Assembly: GCA_900489925.1 (NCBI GenBank)
Contig: UEHQ01000002.1
Span: 356,207 to 420,206, forward strand
Length of the DNA stretch: 64,000 bases
Direction: 5' to 3'
Source: Hyphomicrobiales bacterium
Lineage (GTDB): Bacteria > Pseudomonadota > Alphaproteobacteria > Rhizobiales > Rhizobiaceae
Shown here: piece after piece, positions 7,988 through 18,232 of the stretch
How positions within the stretch are numbered: the stretch's first letter is position 1
How the letters are laid out: each line of letters begins with the position of its first letter
Notes under the pieces: generated by a model
Database searches by the model: none
What the model was told of the DNA's origin: nothing
The model's input: only the letters and a program-made list of their open reading frames with translations
Program-made: the position numbers and the translations under genes

Positions 7988-8524
7988 ATGAACTGGACAG
8001 ACGAGCGCGTTGAAAAACTGAAGAAGCTGTGGTCCGAAGGCCTGAGCGCCAGCCAGATCGCGGCACAACTTGGCGGTGTAAGCCGCAATGCCGTCATTGG
8101 CAAAGTTCACCGCTTGAGCCTGCCGGGCCGGGCCAAAGCCGGCGGCACGTCGACGGCGACAAGAACGCCGAAGCGCGCCACGTCCGCGCCACGCGCTCCG
8201 AACTACGCATCCCGGATCACCGCCACCCGCACCGTCACCCGCCAGCAGGGCGCGACGATGCTGAAGGAAGAGATCGACATCGATGCGATCGAAGAAGTCA
8301 GCTACCGTCCTGCTGCCAACGTGGTCGTACCGATCTCGCGCCGCCTTGGCCTGACGGAGCTCACGGAACGCACCTGCAAGTGGCCGGTCGGCGATCCGCT
8401 GAAGGACGACTTTCACTTCTGCGGCTGTGAATCCCCGGATTCCTCGCCTTACTGCACCTATCACCAGCGCATGGCATACCAGCCGGTGAACGAGCGCCGT
8501 AAGGCTGCAAACCGGGTCGCTTGA
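7988..8524 (+). CDS. gcrA: Cell-cycle regulator GcrA
   Basis: Alphaproteobacterial transcription cofactor that binds sigma70 and methylated GANTC promoters to drive cell-cycle genes. The 178-aa protein opens with the family DNA-binding helix-turn-helix (MNWTDERVEKLKKLWSEGLS, then SASQIAAQLGGVSRNAVIGK). A basic Ala/Thr/Arg-rich linker follows, then the C-terminal sigma-binding part with TCKWPVGDP, FHFCGCESP and SPYCTYHQRMAYQP. It is followed by a strong intrinsic terminator, so it is monocistronic. Its upstream region carries an unusual GANTC cluster. Confidence 0.96.
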   Translation: MNWTDERVEKLKKLWSEGLSASQIAAQLGGVSRNAVIGKVHRLSLPGRAKAGGTSTATRTPKRATSAPRAPNYASRITATRTVTRQQGATMLKEEIDIDAIEEVSYRPAANVVVPISRRLGLTELTERTCKWPVGDPLKDDFHFCGCESPDSSPYCTYHQRMAYQPVNERRKAANRVA

Positions 8525-8547
8525 TCCGGAAGCCGGATAAGGAATGC

Positions 8548-8576
8548 AAAACGGGCCTTCGCGGGCCCGTTTTTTG
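8548..8576 (+). terminator. Intrinsic terminator of gcrA
   Basis: AACGGGCC pairs with GGCCCGTT around a short TTCGCG loop, followed by a run of T, 24 bases after the gcrA stop codon. Confidence 0.85.
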
Positions 8577-8681
8577 TTGACTGCGAGACGCGGACAGCGC
8601 TCGCATTCCGCACCGGGCGCGCTGCGTTTCTGTAGGGGGATGCGTGTTGCCGTTCGGCGTTCGTGCGCACTGGAGTATGCG

Positions 8682-9332
8682 GTGAAAATAGCCTGCCTAC
8701 ATACGGCCGACAGCAACATTGCTGTATTCGAGGCCGCGGCACGAGAGATCGGGCTCGCCGAGGGAACGCTTGCCCATACGGTCCGGGCCGATTTGCTGGC
8801 AGACGCCGAACGGTCGGGTGGGCTCACCCGTGACATTGCTCATGAAACGGCTTCGCTGTTGCGATCGCTCGGCCGAACTGCTGATGCAGTTATTCTCACA
8901 TGCTCGACCCTTGGGCCGTCGGTGGACGCATTGGACGGCACGGTGTCCGTTCCCACCCTTCGCGTCGACGCTGCTTTGGCGGAACGGGCAGTTCAGGCGG
9001 GAGGCCGGATCGTCGTCCTCTGCGCGGTTCAAACCACCGTGGAGCCAACGGCGCAACTCTTCGCCACGGCAGCCGAGGCAACGCAAACGGCGTTCGAGGT
9101 GCGCCTCGTGCCCGGGGCATGGGATCTGTTCAAGGCCGGCAATCGTGATGGATATCTGGCGCTCATTGCCGAGGCGGCAGATGCCGCTTACCGCGAGGGG
9201 GCCGCGACCGTTGCCCTCGCCCAGGCGTCGATGGCGGGCGCTGCCGATCTGGTCAAGGATGGTCCCAAACCCCTTAGCAGTCCAGCGGCGGGCCTAGCCG
9301 CCGCTGTGGCGAGCGTTTCGCGAGACGCCTGA
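8682..9332 (+). CDS. Aspartate/glutamate racemase-family protein
   Basis: A 216-aa protein of the Asp/Glu/hydantoin racemase superfamily. The first catalytic Cys is visible in VILTCSTLGPSVD (about residue 71). At the position of the second Cys (near residue 184) there is VALAQASMAG, so the usual Cys pair is incomplete. That argues for an isomerase or arylmalonate-type activity, or a non-racemase role. I chose the GTG at 8682 (VKIACLHTADSN) because GGAG precedes it and family-like sequence starts there; the longer frame runs through the gcrA terminator. The substrate is unknown. Confidence 0.7.
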   Translation: MKIACLHTADSNIAVFEAAAREIGLAEGTLAHTVRADLLADAERSGGLTRDIAHETASLLRSLGRTADAVILTCSTLGPSVDALDGTVSVPTLRVDAALAERAVQAGGRIVVLCAVQTTVEPTAQLFATAAEATQTAFEVRLVPGAWDLFKAGNRDGYLALIAEAADAAYREGAATVALAQASMAGAADLVKDGPKPLSSPAAGLAAAVASVSRDA

Positions 9333-9404
9333 CACCGGCGGCTCGGTCCCTATGCCTGCAAGACGAACTCCCCCAGCGGCTCGCTCTGGCGGCACGATGG
9401 AAGC

Positions 9405-10088
9405 CTAGGCTTCCATCGAGTATCCGGCGCCACGAACGGTGCGGATCACATCCTGCATGTTGGAGAAGTTCAGCGCCTTGCGCAGACGCCCGACATGGAC
9501 GTCGACGGTGCGCTCGTCGACATAGATGTCGTGGCCCCAGACGCCGTCCAGAAGCTGCGAACGCGAGAAGACACGGCCTGGCGAGGCCATGAGGAATTCC
9601 AGCAGGCGGAATTCCGTCGGCCCCAGGCGGACTTCACGGCTCTTGCGATGAACGCGGTGGGTTTCGCGATCGAGTTCGATATCGCCGCACTTGAGGAGCG
9701 ACGAGAGAACTTCCGGCTTGGCGCGGCGCAGCATTGCCTTGACGCGGGCAACCAGCTCGGGTGTCGAGAACGGCTTGACCACGTAGTCGTCGGCGCCGGT
9801 GGACAGGCCGCGAACGCGTTCGCTTTCCTCGCCGCGCGCCGTCAGCATGATGATCGGCAGGCGTTCTGTTTCCGGGCGCATGCGCAGGCGCCGGCAGAGC
9901 TCGATGCCGGACACGCCAGGCAGCATCCAATCGAGGATGAGAAGGTCTGGCGTGCGCTCCTGCAGCCGGATCTCGGCCTCGTCGCCGCGCAGGATGGTGT
10001 CGACCTCAAAGCCTTCGGCCTCGAGGTTATAGCGAAGAAGCACGCTCAGGGCCTCTTCGTCTTCAACGACAGCTACTTTAGGTATCAT
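9405..10088 (-). CDS. phoB: Phosphate regulon response regulator PhoB
   Basis: OmpR-family response regulator, 227 aa. The receiver domain has the acidic pair near residue 10 (VVEDEE), the phospho-acceptor in LLILDWMLPGVSG (Asp about 54), and the switch lysine in YVVKPFSTPEL. The C-terminal winged helix ends with ERTVDVHVGRLRKAL and IRTVRGAGYSME. PhoB~P binds PHO boxes such as those before pstS. It is the last gene of the pst operon, 36 bases after phoU. AGGAGA lies upstream of the start. Confidence 0.95.
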   Translation of the reverse strand: MIPKVAVVEDEEALSVLLRYNLEAEGFEVDTILRGDEAEIRLQERTPDLLILDWMLPGVSGIELCRRLRMRPETERLPIIMLTARGEESERVRGLSTGADDYVVKPFSTPELVARVKAMLRRAKPEVLSSLLKCGDIELDRETHRVHRKSREVRLGPTEFRLLEFLMASPGRVFSRSQLLDGVWGHDIYVDERTVDVHVGRLRKALNFSNMQDVIRTVRGAGYSMEA

Positions 10089-10124
10089 TCGTTTCGGTCT
10101 CCTGGGGGCGCGGTCGCGGAACGA

Positions 10125-10838
10125 TTATTCAGTGACTGCGCCGACGGTGTTGGCGGTATCGTCCTTCGGACGTTCGCCTTCCGGCTGGGCACCGGTGGCC
10201 ATGTAGTAGATGGTCTCGGCAATGTTGGTCGCGTGGTCGCCGATGCGCTCGATGTTCTTGGCGCAGAAAAGAAGATGCGTGCAGCTGGTGATGTTGCGCG
10301 GATCTTCCATCATGTAGGTGAGCAGCTCGCGAAACAGCGACGTGTACATCGCGTCGATTTCCTCGTCGCGCTCACGGATCGACTTCGCACGGTCCGCAGC
10401 ACGGCTCGTGTAAACGTCGAGAACTTCCTTGAGCTGGACAAGCGCCAGCTCCGAGAGGTGCTCGAGGCCACGGGCGAGCTTGCGGGGAACGCCACTGCTC
10501 TGCACGGCGATGACGCGCTTTGCGGTGTTCTTGCCAAGGTCGCCAACGCGCTCGAGGTCGGCCGCGATGCGGATCGAACCCATGATTTCACGCAGGTCGG
10601 CAGCCATGGGCTGACGGCGGGCGATGGTGATGATCGCCTTGTCGCCGATTTCGCGTTCGGCATGGTCGAGGATCACGTCGTCGGAAATGACCTTCTGAGC
10701 GAGCGCCGTGTCGCCGTTCACGAGGGCGCGGACAGCGTCTGAAACCATCTGTTCTGCAAGACCGCCCATTTCCGAAATACGGCGGGACAGGAACTTCAGG
10801 TCGTCATCGTAAGCGGAATAGATATGTGTCGATGCCAT
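10125..10838 (-). CDS. phoU: Phosphate signalling protein PhoU
   Basis: A 237-aa all-helical protein with two PhoU repeats. It links PstB to PhoR and keeps the system off when phosphate is plentiful. The E/DxxxD metal-binding helices are visible as EREIGDKAI and RVGDLGKNTAKR in the first repeat and NIERIGDHATNIAE in the second. It lies between pstB (43-base gap) and phoB (36-base gap), the canonical order, with AAGGAT as ribosome binding site. Confidence 0.95.
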   Translation of the reverse strand: MASTHIYSAYDDDLKFLSRRISEMGGLAEQMVSDAVRALVNGDTALAQKVISDDVILDHAEREIGDKAIITIARRQPMAADLREIMGSIRIAADLERVGDLGKNTAKRVIAVQSSGVPRKLARGLEHLSELALVQLKEVLDVYTSRAADRAKSIRERDEEIDAMYTSLFRELLTYMMEDPRNITSCTHLLFCAKNIERIGDHATNIAETIYYMATGAQPEGERPKDDTANTVGAVTE

Positions 10839-10881
10839 AGGGCTTATCCTTGAATGTCCTGAGGGTTACCGTTGCCGGAGA

Positions 10882-11697
10882 TCAACCGAAGCGGCCCATG
10901 ATGTAGTCCTGGGTGCGTGGGTCATCCGGGTTGGTGAACATCTTGTCTGTGTCGTTCTCCTCGACGAGGTTGCCGAGGTGGAACATGGCGGTGCGCTGCG
11001 AAACGCGCGCCGCCTGCTGCATCGAGTGTGTGACGATGACGATGGTGTAGCTTTCGCGCAGTTCGTGGATGAGCTCCTCGACCTTGGCGGTGGCGATCGG
11101 GTCAAGCGCGGAACACGGCTCGTCCATCAGGATGACTTCAGGGCTGACCGCAACGGCGCGAGCAATGCAAAGGCGCTGCTGCTGGCCGCCGGAGAGGCCG
11201 GTGCCGCCTTCATGCACGCGATCCTTGACCTCGTTCCACAGGCCGGCGCGCTGCAGGCTGTGTTCAACGATCTGGTCCATGTCGGCCTTGGTCTTGGCGA
11301 GACCATGGATGCGAGGGCCGTAGGCGACGTTCTCGTAGATCGACTTCGGGAACGGGTTCGGCTTCTGGAACACCATGCCGACGCGGGCGCGCAGTTCGAC
11401 GACGTCGATATCCGGATCGTAGATATCATCGCCATCGAGGGTGATCTTGCCGGTGACGCGGCAATTGTCGATCGTGTCGTTCATGCGGTTCAGGCTGCGC
11501 AGGAACGTGGACTTGCCGCAGCCGGACGGGCCGATGAGCGCCGTCACGGTGTTTTCGCGGATGTTCAGCTTGACGTCGAAGAGCGCGCGCTTCTCGCCGT
11601 AGTAAACCGATACGTCCTGGCCAATCATTTTATACGGAATGGTATTCATCTTCTGGTCCAGCGCTTTCTCGACTGCTGCTTCCGTCAACATGTTCAT
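10882..11697 (-). CDS. pstB: Phosphate ABC transporter ATP-binding protein
   Basis: ATPase of the high-affinity phosphate importer at the inner face of the membrane. The 271-aa protein has Walker [12 protein letters not shown]-loop [12 protein letters not shown], signature [14 protein letters not shown], Walker [14 protein letters not shown] and the switch His in [13 protein letters not shown]. The [11 protein letters not shown] segment is diagnostic of PstB. It starts 14 bases after the pstA stop with GGAG at good spacing. A short N-terminal extension precedes the conserved part. Confidence 0.96.
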   Translation of the reverse strand: MNMLTEAAVEKALDQKMNTIPYKMIGQDVSVYYGEKRALFDVKLNIRENTVTALIGPSGCGKSTFLRSLNRMNDTIDNCRVTGKITLDGDDIYDPDIDVVELRARVGMVFQKPNPFPKSIYENVAYGPRIHGLAKTKADMDQIVEHSLQRAGLWNEVKDRVHEGGTGLSGGQQQRLCIARAVAVSPEVILMDEPCSALDPIATAKVEELIHELRESYTIVIVTHSMQQAARVSQRTAMFHLGNLVEENDTDKMFTNPDDPRTQDYIMGRFG

Positions 11698-11711
11698 GAT
11701 GTTTACTCCGT

Positions 11712-13027
11712 TTACCAGCGGCGCTCAAAGCGACGACGCAGGAGGATAGCTCCGAGGTTCATGACGATCAGGAACAGGAGCAGGACGATGATGGCGCCGG
11801 AGGTGCGCTCGACAAAAGCGCGCTCGGCTTCGTTGGCCCACATGTAGACCTGCACGGGCAGTGCCGTGGAAGGATCCATGGGGGTGGCCGGTGCATTGGC
11901 GACGAAGGCGACCATGCCGATCAAAAGCAGTGGTGCCGTTTCGCCGAGCGCGTGCGCCAGACCGATGATGGTGCCGGTCAGGATGCCAGGCATTGCCAGC
12001 GGCAGGACGTGGTGGAACACCATCTGCATCTTCGAGGCGCCGAGGCCGAGAGCGGCCGCGCGGATCGAAGGGGGCACGGCGCGCAGCGCTGCGCGGGTGG
12101 CGATGATGATGGTCGGCAGCGTCATCAGCGTCAGCACCAGACCGCCGACCAACGACGCGGAGCGCGGCAGGCCTGCGAAGTTGATGAAGACGGCGAGGCC
12201 GAGCAGACCGTAGACGATCGACGGAACGGCCGCGAGGTTGTTGATGTTGACCTCGATCAGGTCGGTCAGCTTGTTCTTCGGCGCGAACTCTTCGAGATAG
12301 ATCGAAGCGGCGACACCGATCGGCAGCGCAAGAACGAGCACGATCAGCATCAGATAGAGCGAGCCGATCAGAGCAACGCCGAGGCCGGCTGCCTCCGGAC
12401 GGCTCGAGTTGCCGTTGACGAAGAGGCCGGTGTTGAACTGCTTGTGCAGGGTGCCGCTTGCCGTGAGCTGCTGCATCCAGCCAACCTGCTTGTCGTTCAC
12501 CTTGCGGTTCTTCTCGTCGACCTTGAGATCGATCTGGCCCTTGTTGGCAGAGTCGATGTTGGCGTCGGCGAGCAGCGTGACATTGACCGTCTTGCCGATC
12601 AGCGACGGATCAGCCACCACCATGTCGCGGAGGACGATCGGAGCGCCCTTGGAGATCATTGCCGAAGCGTCGCGCACGTCAGGGCGGCTGGAGGCATTGA
12701 TCCCGAGCGTCTTGATCATCGCATCGCGGATCAGGACAGGATAATTTGCGGCCACCAGCACAGACGGATCGGTGGCGCGCTTGTTGTTCGGGTCCAGTGT
12801 CTTTTCGCTGAACTCGATCGGCAGCGTGATCGCCGTCTGCTGGAAGGCCGTGTAGCCCTGGCGAATAACGGTGGTCAGCAGGATCGCGAGGAAGATCAGG
12901 CCGAAGGAGATGGCGGCGATGCCGTAGGCCTGGAACCGACGTTCGGCGGCGTAGCGGCGCTTGATGCCGATATCGCGGCGGGCGGGCGCCTTGGAGACGA
13001 TTGCGCCTGCGGGGGAAACAATATCCG

Positions 13028-13031
<4 letters not shown>
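11712..13031 (-). CDS. pstA: Phosphate ABC transporter permease PstA
   Basis: Inner-membrane permease, 439 aa. One N-terminal transmembrane segment ([16 protein letters not shown]) is followed by a large periplasmic insert of about 180 residues and then the conserved five-helix permease core with [19 protein letters not shown] and the EAA loop. The insert makes it longer than the ~296-aa E. coli PstA, a form common in alphaproteobacteria. The start MTDIVSPAG overlaps the pstC stop by 4 bases (ATGA), implying translational coupling. Confidence 0.93.
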
Positions 13032-14509
<1,478 letters not shown>

Positions 14510-14622
14510 TCGATAAGGTCCCCAGGCCCTTGGCCCCAAAAAACCAGAACGGCGGGCGGGCCGATCCGGCTTCCAACGATGGAGAATTTCAGCCTTACCG
14601 GGCCGAGGCACCGACAAGGCAA

Positions 14623-14650
14623 TGCCGGCGCGACCTAGGTCGCGCCGGCA
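14623..14650. terminator. Perfect 28-base palindrome between pstS and pstC
   Basis: TGCCGGCGCGACCT is followed directly by its exact complement AGGTCGCGCCGGCA. In the pstS-pstC mRNA it would form a very stable GC-rich stem just after the pstS stop (14658). There is no T-run. It probably protects pstS mRNA and attenuates the downstream permease genes. Confidence 0.7.
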
Positions 14651-14657
14651 AAGTCAA

Positions 14658-15692
14658 TTACATGGTCTTGCCGTCTTCAACAGACTTGCGGATCTGGTCG
14701 CGCTCAGCGTCCGGAGCGGCAACGAGGCCGTATTCGACGAGCGGGCTGTCAGGGCCGATCATCTGCTCGGAAACGAAGAAGTTGACGTATTCCTTCAGGC
14801 CCGGGATGACGCCGAGGTGTGCCTTCTTGACGTAGAAGAACAGCGGGCGGGAAACCGGGTAGGTGCCGTTGGAGATGGTTTCGGTCGACGGAACGATACC
14901 GTTGACAGTCGCAACCTTCAGCTTGTCGGCGTTGTTTTCATAGAAGGACAGGCCGAAGACGCCAACGCCGGTCTTGTTGGCAGCGATGCGTGCCAGCGTT
15001 TCCGGGTAGTCGCCGTCGATGTCGACAGCAGCGCCGTCCTTGCGAACTGCAACGCAAGCCTTGGTCTGGGCAGCAGCGTCAGAGATCGAAGCCTTGATGA
15101 CGTCGAGAGCGCCGGAAGCCTTGCAGCCAGCAGCCAGAACGTTCTGTTCGAAGACTTCGCGGGTGCCGTGCTTTTCGCCCGGGATGTAGGCAGCGATATC
15201 AACAGCCGGGAGAGCCGGGTTTACTTCCGACCACTTCTTGTAAGGATTGTCGACGAGCTTGCCGTCAACAACAACCTGAGCAGCCAGAGCCTTGTAGATG
15301 TCGGCCGGAACGTAAGCAACGTCAGGGTTCGAAGCGTCGGTTGCGAAGACGATGCCGTCGTAGCCGATCTTGACTTCCTGGATGTCGGTTACGCCGGCAG
15401 CCTTGCAGGCTTCCAGTTCCTTGGCGTTGATCGGACGCGAAGCGTTGGCAACGTCGATCGTGTCAGGGCCTACGCCCTTGCAGAATTCCTTGAGGCCAGC
15501 GCCCGTGCCGCCAGATTCGACGACCGGCGTTTTGAAGTCCTTGAAGGTTTCGCCGAAGGTTTCGGCAACGATCTTTGCGTAAGGCAGAACGGTGGAAGAA
15601 CCACTGACCTGGACCTGGTCGCGAGCAACAGCCGCGCCTGCGAAAGCGGCGGAAGCAGCAAGTGCGGCGACCGTAAGTTTAAAAGCGTTCAT
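14658..15692 (-). CDS. pstS: Phosphate-binding periplasmic protein PstS
   Basis: High-affinity phosphate receptor, 344 aa. Residues 1-23 form a Sec signal peptide ending AGAAVA-RDQ. Phosphate-binding motifs include SGSSTVLPYAK near the mature N-terminus and VESGGTGAGLKEFCKG, where Ser/Gly residues clasp the anion. GGGAG lies upstream of the ATG. It is the first gene of the pst operon, about 105 bases downstream of four tandem PHO half-sites. Expression should be strongly induced by phosphate starvation. Confidence 0.95.
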   Translation of the reverse strand: MNAFKLTVAALAASAAFAGAAVARDQVQVSGSSTVLPYAKIVAETFGETFKDFKTPVVESGGTGAGLKEFCKGVGPDTIDVANASRPINAKELEACKAAGVTDIQEVKIGYDGIVFATDASNPDVAYVPADIYKALAAQVVVDGKLVDNPYKKWSEVNPALPAVDIAAYIPGEKHGTREVFEQNVLAAGCKASGALDVIKASISDAAAQTKACVAVRKDGAAVDIDGDYPETLARIAANKTGVGVFGLSFYENNADKLKVATVNGIVPSTETISNGTYPVSRPLFFYVKKAHLGVIPGLKEYVNFFVSEQMIGPDSPLVEYGLVAAPDAERDQIRKSVEDGKTM

Positions 15693-15797
15693 ATCAATCT
15701 CCCGGGCATATAGCGGTATGGGTGTGGCCTGGAACGGCCCCTGGGCGGCGCCGTTTTGTTCAGCGGCACGCTCTCTTTAGCCCCCGATGCATAGAGC

Positions 15798-15841
15798 TTT
15801 TATGTCAGTTTGGTGAAACATTTGTGACAGCTTATGTCACT
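15798..15841 (-). promoter_or_regulatory. Four tandem PHO-box half-sites before pstS
   Basis: Read on the minus strand, four 11-base units follow each other without gaps: AGTGACATAAG (15841-15831), CTGTCACAAAT (15830-15820), GTTTCACCAAA (15819-15809) and CTGACATAAAA (15808-15798). This matches the 11-base period of PhoB binding, with CTGTCAC/CTGACAT cores. A TATGCA-like -10 lies shortly downstream. It serves the pstS-pstCAB-phoU-phoB operon and lies 50 bases after the end of phoR. Confidence 0.85.
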
Positions 15842-15892
15842 GTTTTTACTTTATAAAAATATCTACCGCTGCAGCCGCATTGCGGTTTTATG

Positions 15893-17146
15893 TCAAAACC
15901 GCACGGTAAAGCTCGTTCCCTTGCCCACTTCGGACTTCACGATCAGGCGTGCACGATGGCGCGTGAGGATGTGCTTGACGATGGCAAGACCAAGCCCCGT
16001 ACCCTTTTTCGAGCGGCTATCCTCGATGTTGACGCGATAGAAACGCTCGGTCAGGCGCGGCACGTGTTCGGCGGGAATTCCGGGACCCTTGTCCACGACA
16101 GTCACCTCCACCGGCTCCCCCTGCTGGTTCTTCAGGAAGACATCGACGGACTTTCCTTCCTGACCGTATTTGCAGGCGTTCTCGATCAGGTTTTCAAAGA
16201 CCTGGACGAGCTCGTCACGGTCGCCCATGACTTCCGCCTTGCCTTCGGGAAGATGCAAGGCGATCTCGACGCCCACATCCTTCGCCAGCGGCAAGAGCGC
16301 GTCCTTGACGTGGCCGAGCAGGGGCACAAGGTCGACCTTCTGGTCCGGCGCGATGTGTGACTTCAACTCCAGCCGCGACAGGGAAAGCAGATCGTCGACC
16401 AGGCGGCTCATGCGCGTCGTCTGGTCGAACATGATGCCCAGAAACCGCTCCTGTGCCTTGAAGTCGCTCTTTGCAGGCCCTTGAATGGTTTCGATGAATC
16501 CGCGCAGGGAGGCGAGCGGCGTGCGCAGTTCGTGGCTGGCATTAGCAACGAAATCCGAGCGCATACGATCGATGCGCCGGACTTCGGAGATGTCGCGGAA
16601 CGACAGCACGAACAGAGGCTCGCCCGCGCTTTCGTCAAGCTCGACCGGCGAACTGCGGACAATATAGACGCGCTCGGACGGCAGGCGCTCCGAATGTTCG
16701 ATCTGGTTCGGCGCGTTGGTGGCGATCGTCTCACGCACCATATCCAGTATGCCCGGGGAACGCAGGCTTGCAGAAATATGCGCGCCGAGCGCCACTTCAC
16801 CAAACGCCTTTTCGGCCGCACGGTTCTGAAAGAGGACCGATGCGTCACCCGACAGGACCATGACCGGAACATCGAGTGCCGAGAGGGTCGCCGAGACCTC
16901 CGGCAGCAGGCTTCGACCAACGGGCTCCTCGACCTCTGCGACCGGCGCCTTCAGCGGCGCCCTGGGAGCAGCCTTGGCGGGTGACAGGATCGCGATCAGC
17001 AGGAGCAGTAGCAGACCAAGCACGGCCCACGCATTGATGCCGGCGACCAACGCAACAAACGCAATCACCAGCGCCACCAGCAAGGCGAGCCGCCCGCGAC
17101 GGACGCGTTCAAGCAAGCCTCGTATCCATGGTCTTTCGTATTCCAA
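15893..17146 (-). CDS. phoR: Phosphate regulon sensor histidine kinase PhoR
   Basis: Membrane histidine kinase, about 417 aa, that phosphorylates PhoB. Order: two hydrophobic segments near the N-terminus (ALLVALVIAFVALVAGI and AVLGLLLLLLIAIL), a PAS-like region (ALDVPVMVLSGDASVLFQN), the phospho-His in NASHELRTPLASLRG, the N box NLIENACKYG, and the G boxes DKGPGIP and KGTGLGLAIVKH. No ATG fits well. The TTG at 17146 follows GAGGGG with good spacing and gives LEYERPWIRG, so I use it; longer frames exist. It is divergent from ppk2. Confidence 0.9.
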   Translation of the reverse strand: MEYERPWIRGLLERVRRGRLALLVALVIAFVALVAGINAWAVLGLLLLLLIAILSPAKAAPRAPLKAPVAEVEEPVGRSLLPEVSATLSALDVPVMVLSGDASVLFQNRAAEKAFGEVALGAHISASLRSPGILDMVRETIATNAPNQIEHSERLPSERVYIVRSSPVELDESAGEPLFVLSFRDISEVRRIDRMRSDFVANASHELRTPLASLRGFIETIQGPAKSDFKAQERFLGIMFDQTTRMSRLVDDLLSLSRLELKSHIAPDQKVDLVPLLGHVKDALLPLAKDVGVEIALHLPEGKAEVMGDRDELVQVFENLIENACKYGQEGKSVDVFLKNQQGEPVEVTVVDKGPGIPAEHVPRLTERFYRVNIEDSRSKKGTGLGLAIVKHILTRHRARLIVKSEVGKGTSFTVRF

Positions 17147-17349
17147 CTGCCCCTCGCAAACGCCGACGCGCTTTTCGCTGACCTGAAACTTTGCCTGATA
17201 GCTGCGATTCGTGACAGATATTTTCGACCCGGGCCAGCGATCGACATTGATTGGCAAACAACACACAGAATTCTGCGCCAAGCGGCAAGTTATTTGATTT
17301 TCAACGGAAAATATGTTCGCCTGCGACAACATAGCCTAGGAGGATCGTC

Positions 17350-18231
17350 ATGGCCGATGATGTCGAAAGCAGAGCAGTCGAACTGGATATTCGCGGCAAG
17401 GCACGCATTTTCGATGTCGACGATCCTGTCCTACCGGACTGGGTAGACGAAGAAGCGCTCAAGTCAGGAGGCTTTCCCTACAACAAGAAGCTGAAGGAAG
17501 AAGAGTATCTGGAGGACCTCCGGAAACTGCAGATCGAATTGATCAAGGTGCAGTTCTGGCTGCAAGCGACTGGCAAGCGCGTGATGGCTCTCTTTGAAGG
17601 CCGCGATGCCGCTGGCAAGGGCGGGGCCATCTCCGCCTCCTCAGCCCACATGAACCCTCGCCTTGCGCGCGCCGTCGCCTTGACGAAACCGACCGAGCGG
17701 GAAGCCGGGCAATGGTATTTCCAGCGCTATGTCACCCAGTTTCCGACGTCGGGCGAATTCGTTCTCTTCGATCGCTCCTGGTATAACCGCGCCGGTGTCG
17801 AGCCTGTCATGGGGTTCTGCACGCCGAAACAATATGAAGACTTCCTCGTGCAGGCACCACAAGTCGAGAAGGCCATTGCGCACGAAGGCATCTTCTTCTT
17901 CAAATTCTATCTCGATATCGGCCGGGAAATGCAGCTGAAGCGCTTCCACGACCGGCGGCATGATCCGCTGAAAGTCTGGAAGCTGTCATCGATGGATATC
18001 GCCGCCCTGACGAAGTGGGGCGACTACAGCGAGAAGCGCGACCGCATGCTAAAGGAAACGCACACGGATTTCGCGCCCTGGACGGTCATCCATGGCAACG
18101 ACAAGCGCCGCGCGCGGCTGAACCTCATCCGGCACATGCTGAAGACGATCGACTACGACGGCAAGGACAAGGAAGCCATCGGCAAGCTCGACGACAAGAT
18201 CATCGGCTCGGGACCGGGCTTCCTGAAATAG
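17350..18231 (+). CDS. ppk2: Polyphosphate kinase 2
   Basis: PPK2-family enzyme that moves phosphate between polyphosphate and nucleotides, usually making GTP/ATP from NDP. The 293-aa protein is a single-domain form. The Walker A loop is [11 protein letters not shown] (about residues 80-90), and the Walker B/lid region is [13 protein letters not shown] with MGFC following. AGGAGGATCGTC precedes the ATG. It is divergent from phoR, which places polyphosphate metabolism beside the phosphate regulon. A single PHO-like half-site (CTGTCAC, minus strand near 17213) lies in between, not enough to call an operator. Confidence 0.92.
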   Translation: MADDVESRAVELDIRGKARIFDVDDPVLPDWVDEEALKSGGFPYNKKLKEEEYLEDLRKLQIELIKVQFWLQATGKRVMALFEGRDAAGKGGAISASSAHMNPRLARAVALTKPTEREAGQWYFQRYVTQFPTSGEFVLFDRSWYNRAGVEPVMGFCTPKQYEDFLVQAPQVEKAIAHEGIFFFKFYLDIGREMQLKRFHDRRHDPLKVWKLSSMDIAALTKWGDYSEKRDRMLKETHTDFAPWTVIHGNDKRRARLNLIRHMLKTIDYDGKDKEAIGKLDDKIIGSGPGFLK

Positions 18232-18232
18232 C

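Noticed and set aside
17146..17350. PHO box between phoR and ppk2
   Set aside because: Only one CTGTCAC half-site is visible near 17213; the required second half-site at 11 bases is absent.
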